From a bacterium (GTDB lineage Bacteria; Bacteroidota; Ignavibacteria; Kapaibacteriales; UBA2268), in NCBI GenBank assembly GCA_030431515.1, contig JAUIIX010000035.1:1-34832 (forward strand): a DNA stretch of 34,832 bases, in the 5' to 3' direction. Shown here piece by piece: positions 34,592 through 34,832 of this stretch. A program made the translations under genes and the position numbers. The notes below the pieces were generated by a model. It worked only from the letters and a program-made list of their open reading frames with translations, was not told where the DNA came from and did not search any database. Numbering within the stretch: position 1 is the stretch's first letter; each line of letters opens with the position of its first letter.

Positions 34592-34644
34592 AAAAAGGGT
34601 GTTTTTTTCGTTATTCAAAGAACAATGTTTTAATGATTGATAAA

Positions 34645-34741
34645 GTAGGAACGGTTTTGAGCATTAAGGCAGTTTATATCATCTCATTTAGTCTTATAAT
34701 GGCTACGAGTTTTAGTTTGTTGTTTTCTAACCGTTCCCTAC
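34645..34741. repeat. 97-bp element with terminal inverted repeats
   Basis: GTAGGAACGGTT (34645-34656) and AACCGTTCCCTAC (34729-34741) are inverted repeats that differ by one extra base. Inside, CATTAAG and CTTATAATG can form a second stem. No coding capacity is seen. It could be a miniature transposable element or a structured small RNA. Confidence 0.55.
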
Positions 34742-34832
34742 AATACAATGAATTCCACGCTTTGCTCTGAATGACGAGAAATTGTAATAAACTTGGCTAA
34801 AGCTATCATTTTATACCGTTTAAATGGCTGGA

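Larger units (their letters stand above)
33393..34832. other. Gene-free, repeat-packed right end
   Basis: About 1.4 kb with no credible gene. It contains a terminator, the second perfect palindrome (33544-33571), a GTCGGC/GCCGAC hairpin (33914-33927), a 48-bp direct repeat pair, two AACTTC-TCC-GAAGTT hairpins, composite repeat copies, paired TTGCAGT motifs and a 97-bp element with terminal inverted repeats. Many fragments of the type TTCGCTTCGCTC + TGAATGAC are scattered between them. Short frames such as 33646-33960 run into these repeats and look non-coding. Confidence 0.8.

Noticed and set aside
33544-34741. Right-end repeats as a CRISPR array
   Set aside because: Repeat units are of different kinds, spacing is irregular, and no constant-length spacers or cas genes are present.
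34645-34741. 97-bp element as the 4.5S/SRP RNA or a tRNA
   Set aside because: It lacks the SRP GGAAGG/AGCAG core and any tRNA acceptor or T-loop consensus; only the end stem is convincing.

Overview
The window is AT-rich DNA from a member of the Bacteroidota / FCB group. Three observations support this. Two large secreted proteins end in Por (type IX) secretion-type C-terminal domains. PD40-propeller and SbsA-type Ig-like surface proteins are present. Several genes are preceded by the Bacteroidota -7 promoter element TAnnTTTG, once with an upstream TTTG at a 19-nt spacing. The gene mix (DUF1015, bifunctional phosphoglucose/phosphomannose isomerase, single-domain mannose-1-phosphate guanylyltransferase, YCF48/Asp-box secreted proteins) would also suit Ignavibacteria/Kapabacteria-like lineages. 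The sequence alone does not settle the genus. No rRNA, tRNA, CRISPR array, transposase or phage gene was seen.

Layout. 1-304: interspersed repeats. 305-5614: papain-fold C1B peptidase, YraN nuclease, secreted PD40 protein and a TPR sensor histidine kinase on alternating strands with almost no spacing. 5675-9528: Pgi/Pmi isomerase, polyprenyl-phosphate sugar transferase and DUF1015 protein, closed by a strong terminator. 9611-12736: FixI/CcoI-type copper P-type ATPase and an outer-membrane barrel, closed by a second terminator. 12968-14543: two SRPBCC proteins and a hypothetical secreted protein, with a duplicated 51-bp leader. 14647-16179: YifB/ComM (minus strand). 16180-16971: a repeat-rich gap. 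16972-21778: two paralogous type IX-secreted Asp-box proteins sharing a nearly identical C-terminal cassette. 21836-22720: YihY/BrkB family protein (minus strand). 22756-26743: a translationally coupled Ig-like lipoprotein - mannose-1-phosphate guanylyltransferase - imidazolonepropionase operon. 26817-28691: mreB-mreC (minus strand). 28866-32525: cdsA, DUF2142-like membrane protein, small lipoprotein and dapA (minus strand). 32631-33392: enoyl-CoA hydratase. 33393-34832: about 1.4 kb without a credible gene, packed with repeats.

How the genes fit together. Much of the window serves the cell envelope: mreBC (shape), dapA (lysine/diaminopimelate precursor), cdsA (phospholipid), a sugar transferase with mannose/GDP-mannose supply, an outer-membrane barrel, lipoproteins and secreted propellers. 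The rest is mostly housekeeping.

The most unusual content is not protein-coding. A 28-bp palindrome with arms GTAGTGAACGC / GCGTTCACTAC occurs five to six times, always in or next to intergenic DNA and usually just after stop codons. A composite mosaic repeat accompanies it at several sites. A 97-bp element with 12/13-bp terminal inverted repeats, direct repeats and small hairpins fill the right end. These are the best candidates for something undescribed.
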